In this document: positions 5,885 through 6,747 of the stretch, in pieces
How positions within the stretch are numbered: the stretch's first letter is position 1
Layout of the letters: each line of letters begins with the position of its first letter
Source of the DNA: JBBATK01 sp046297095
Lineage (GTDB): Bacteria > Bacteroidota > Ignavibacteria > Kapaibacteriales > NICIL-2
NCBI GenBank assembly: GCA_046297095.1
Contig: JBKCNS010000053.1
Span: 1-6,747, forward strand
DNA length: 6,747 bases
Direction of reading: 5' to 3'
Made by a program: the position numbers and the translations under genes
Notes under the pieces: model-generated
The model's input: the letters and a program-made list of their open reading frames with translations, nothing else
Database searches by the model: none
What the model was told of the DNA's origin: nothing

Positions 5885-6747
5885 ATGAACCGTCGCGGCT
5901 TTCTCACCTCTTCTCTGTTTGCCACATCTGCATTTGCGTCATCGAGTATGATTGCAAAGAGTATCACTCCCCAATCCCGCCTTCATACGGTTCCTGAACC
6001 CTCACAATGGTCCAACCACACCATTACCTCGTGTTGGATTGGTCACTCAACCATTCTGCTCAATGTTTTCGGCACCATCATTCTCACCGATCCGGTGCTT
6101 GGTGACACGGCGGGTGTGCACCTGCTGGGACAAACTATTGGCATTCCAAGACTGGCAGCGCCGGCTATAGCTCTACAGAACATTCCAAAGCCCGATATCG
6201 TGTTGCTCTCTCATGCACACATGGATCACACGGATATCTACACTCTTGAGTATCTCGCGACCACATATCCGGATTCCATCACCTGCATTTGCGCGAAAAA
6301 CACAAAAGATATAGTGGACTCAATGCCCTGGCGAACATGTAAGGAATTAGACTGGTGGGATTCACTATCATTCGGAGGTCTTAGCATCTCTGCCATCGAG
6401 GTGCTTCACAACGGTTGGCGATATCCATGGGAGCCTGATCGCCGCGAAGGATTTAAACGTAGCGGACGCAGTTACAACGGATATCTGATCAGTTCCCACG
6501 GCACAAATATTGTGTTCGGTGGCGATACCGCATTCACCGAAGCGTGGAGAGAGTTACGATCCGTACCAATAGATTTGGCATACATGCCCATCGGTGCTTA
6601 CGCGGGATTTACCGACAATCATTGCACTCCCGAACAGGCTGTGCACATGGCTTCGATCATTGAAGCGCAGGTTGTGGCTCCAATTCACTGCCACACGTTC
6701 AAGCAAAGTTCCGAGCCCATGAACGAGCCCATGAAAAGATTTCAAGC
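5885..6747 (+). CDS. Tat-exported metallo-beta-lactamase-fold hydrolase (UlaG/NAPE-PLD type), C-terminus missing
   Basis: 287 complete codons are visible and the frame is open at the right edge. The N-terminus NRRGFLTSS (2-10) followed by a hydrophobic Ser/Ala-rich stretch fits a twin-arginine signal, with a possible AFA cleavage site at 16-18, implying export of a folded, metal-loaded enzyme. The fold markers appear in order: WIGHST at 51-56 (usual WLGHAT), TDP at 68-70, the metal motif HAHMDH at 110-115 (H110, H112, D114, H115), H175 in the EVLHNGW segment, FGGDT at 211-215 with bridging D214, H246 before TPEQA, and H268 in PIHCHTF (usual PIHWGTF). All expected dinuclear metal ligands are therefore present. 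The family (COG2220, Lactamase_B_2) includes UlaG lactonases and NAPE-hydrolysing phospholipase D, so the substrate cannot be named. The ATG at 5885 is supported by the twin-arginine signal; the Shine-Dalgarno is weak (TGGA). About 80 residues or fewer are probably missing. It is divergent from the IcmF-like gene. Confidence 0.93.
   Translation, partial: MNRRGFLTSSLFATSAFASSSMIAKSITPQSRLHTVPEPSQWSNHTITSCWIGHSTILLNVFGTIILTDPVLGDTAGVHLLGQTIGIPRLAAPAIALQNIPKPDIVLLSHAHMDHTDIYTLEYLATTYPDSITCICAKNTKDIVDSMPWRTCKELDWWDSLSFGGLSISAIEVLHNGWRYPWEPDRREGFKRSGRSYNGYLISSHGTNIVFGGDTAFTEAWRELRSVPIDLAYMPIGAYAGFTDNHCTPEQAVHMASIIEAQVVAPIHCHTFKQSSEPMNEPMKRFQ

Noticed and set aside
5447..5967. Minus-strand open frames at 5447-5782 and 5758-5967
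   Set aside because: The first overlaps the start of the IcmF-like gene in another frame. The second crosses the divergent intergenic region and is antisense to the hydrolase start. Neither has recognisable features.
1..6747. CRISPR array, tRNA, rRNA, transposase or phage genes
   Set aside because: I looked for direct repeats with regular spacers, tRNA-like arms and the typical proteins and saw none; repetition in positions 1-1000 comes from Ig-domain coding sequence.

Overview
This window looks like a piece of a bacterial chromosome of roughly balanced GC content. The clues point to the Bacteroidota/Chlorobiota (FCB) group, possibly a Kapabacteria- or Ignavibacteria-like lineage. They are a giant secreted GEVED / beta-helix / Ig-repeat protein of the kind usually exported by type IX secretion in that group, and an IcmF-type B12/G-protein polypeptide. 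The assignment rests on protein style alone; there is no rRNA or other phylogenetic marker here. No CRISPR array, tRNA, rRNA, insertion sequence or phage gene was seen.

Layout from left to right. (1) Positions 1-3189, minus strand: the first 1063 codons of a very large exported protein whose C-terminus lies beyond the left edge. Its order is signal peptide, Cys-rich segment, GEVED-like domain, CARDB-like Ig-fold domain, right-handed beta-helix, three Ig-like domains and the start of a fourth. (2) Positions 3190-3647: a noncoding spacer with a good Shine-Dalgarno for gene 1 and a few short inverted repeats, but no convincing promoter or terminator. (3) Positions 3648-4214, minus strand: a 188-residue lipoprotein with an NlpC/P60 peptidase domain. 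(4) Positions 4243-5676, minus strand: a 477-residue protein that closely follows the first half of the fused isobutyryl-CoA mutase IcmF (B12-binding domain plus G-protein chaperone domain) but stops before the mutase barrel. (5) Positions 5677-5884: a divergent intergenic region. (6) Positions 5885-6747, plus strand: a Tat-type signal followed by a metallo-beta-lactamase-fold hydrolase of the UlaG/NAPE-PLD (COG2220) type, running off the right edge.

Genes 3 and 4 are codirectional and 28 bp apart, so they are probably cotranscribed with the IcmF-like gene first, though their functions are not obviously linked. Gene 1 is on the same strand but 458 bp further on and has its own ribosome binding site, so it is probably a separate unit. 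The hydrolase is divergent. The observation most worth following up is the IcmF-like protein that keeps its cofactor-binding and GTPase domains but has no catalytic mutase domain, with an unrelated lipoprotein gene directly where that domain would be encoded. The rest is recognisable accessory surface biology rather than an evident new multi-gene system.
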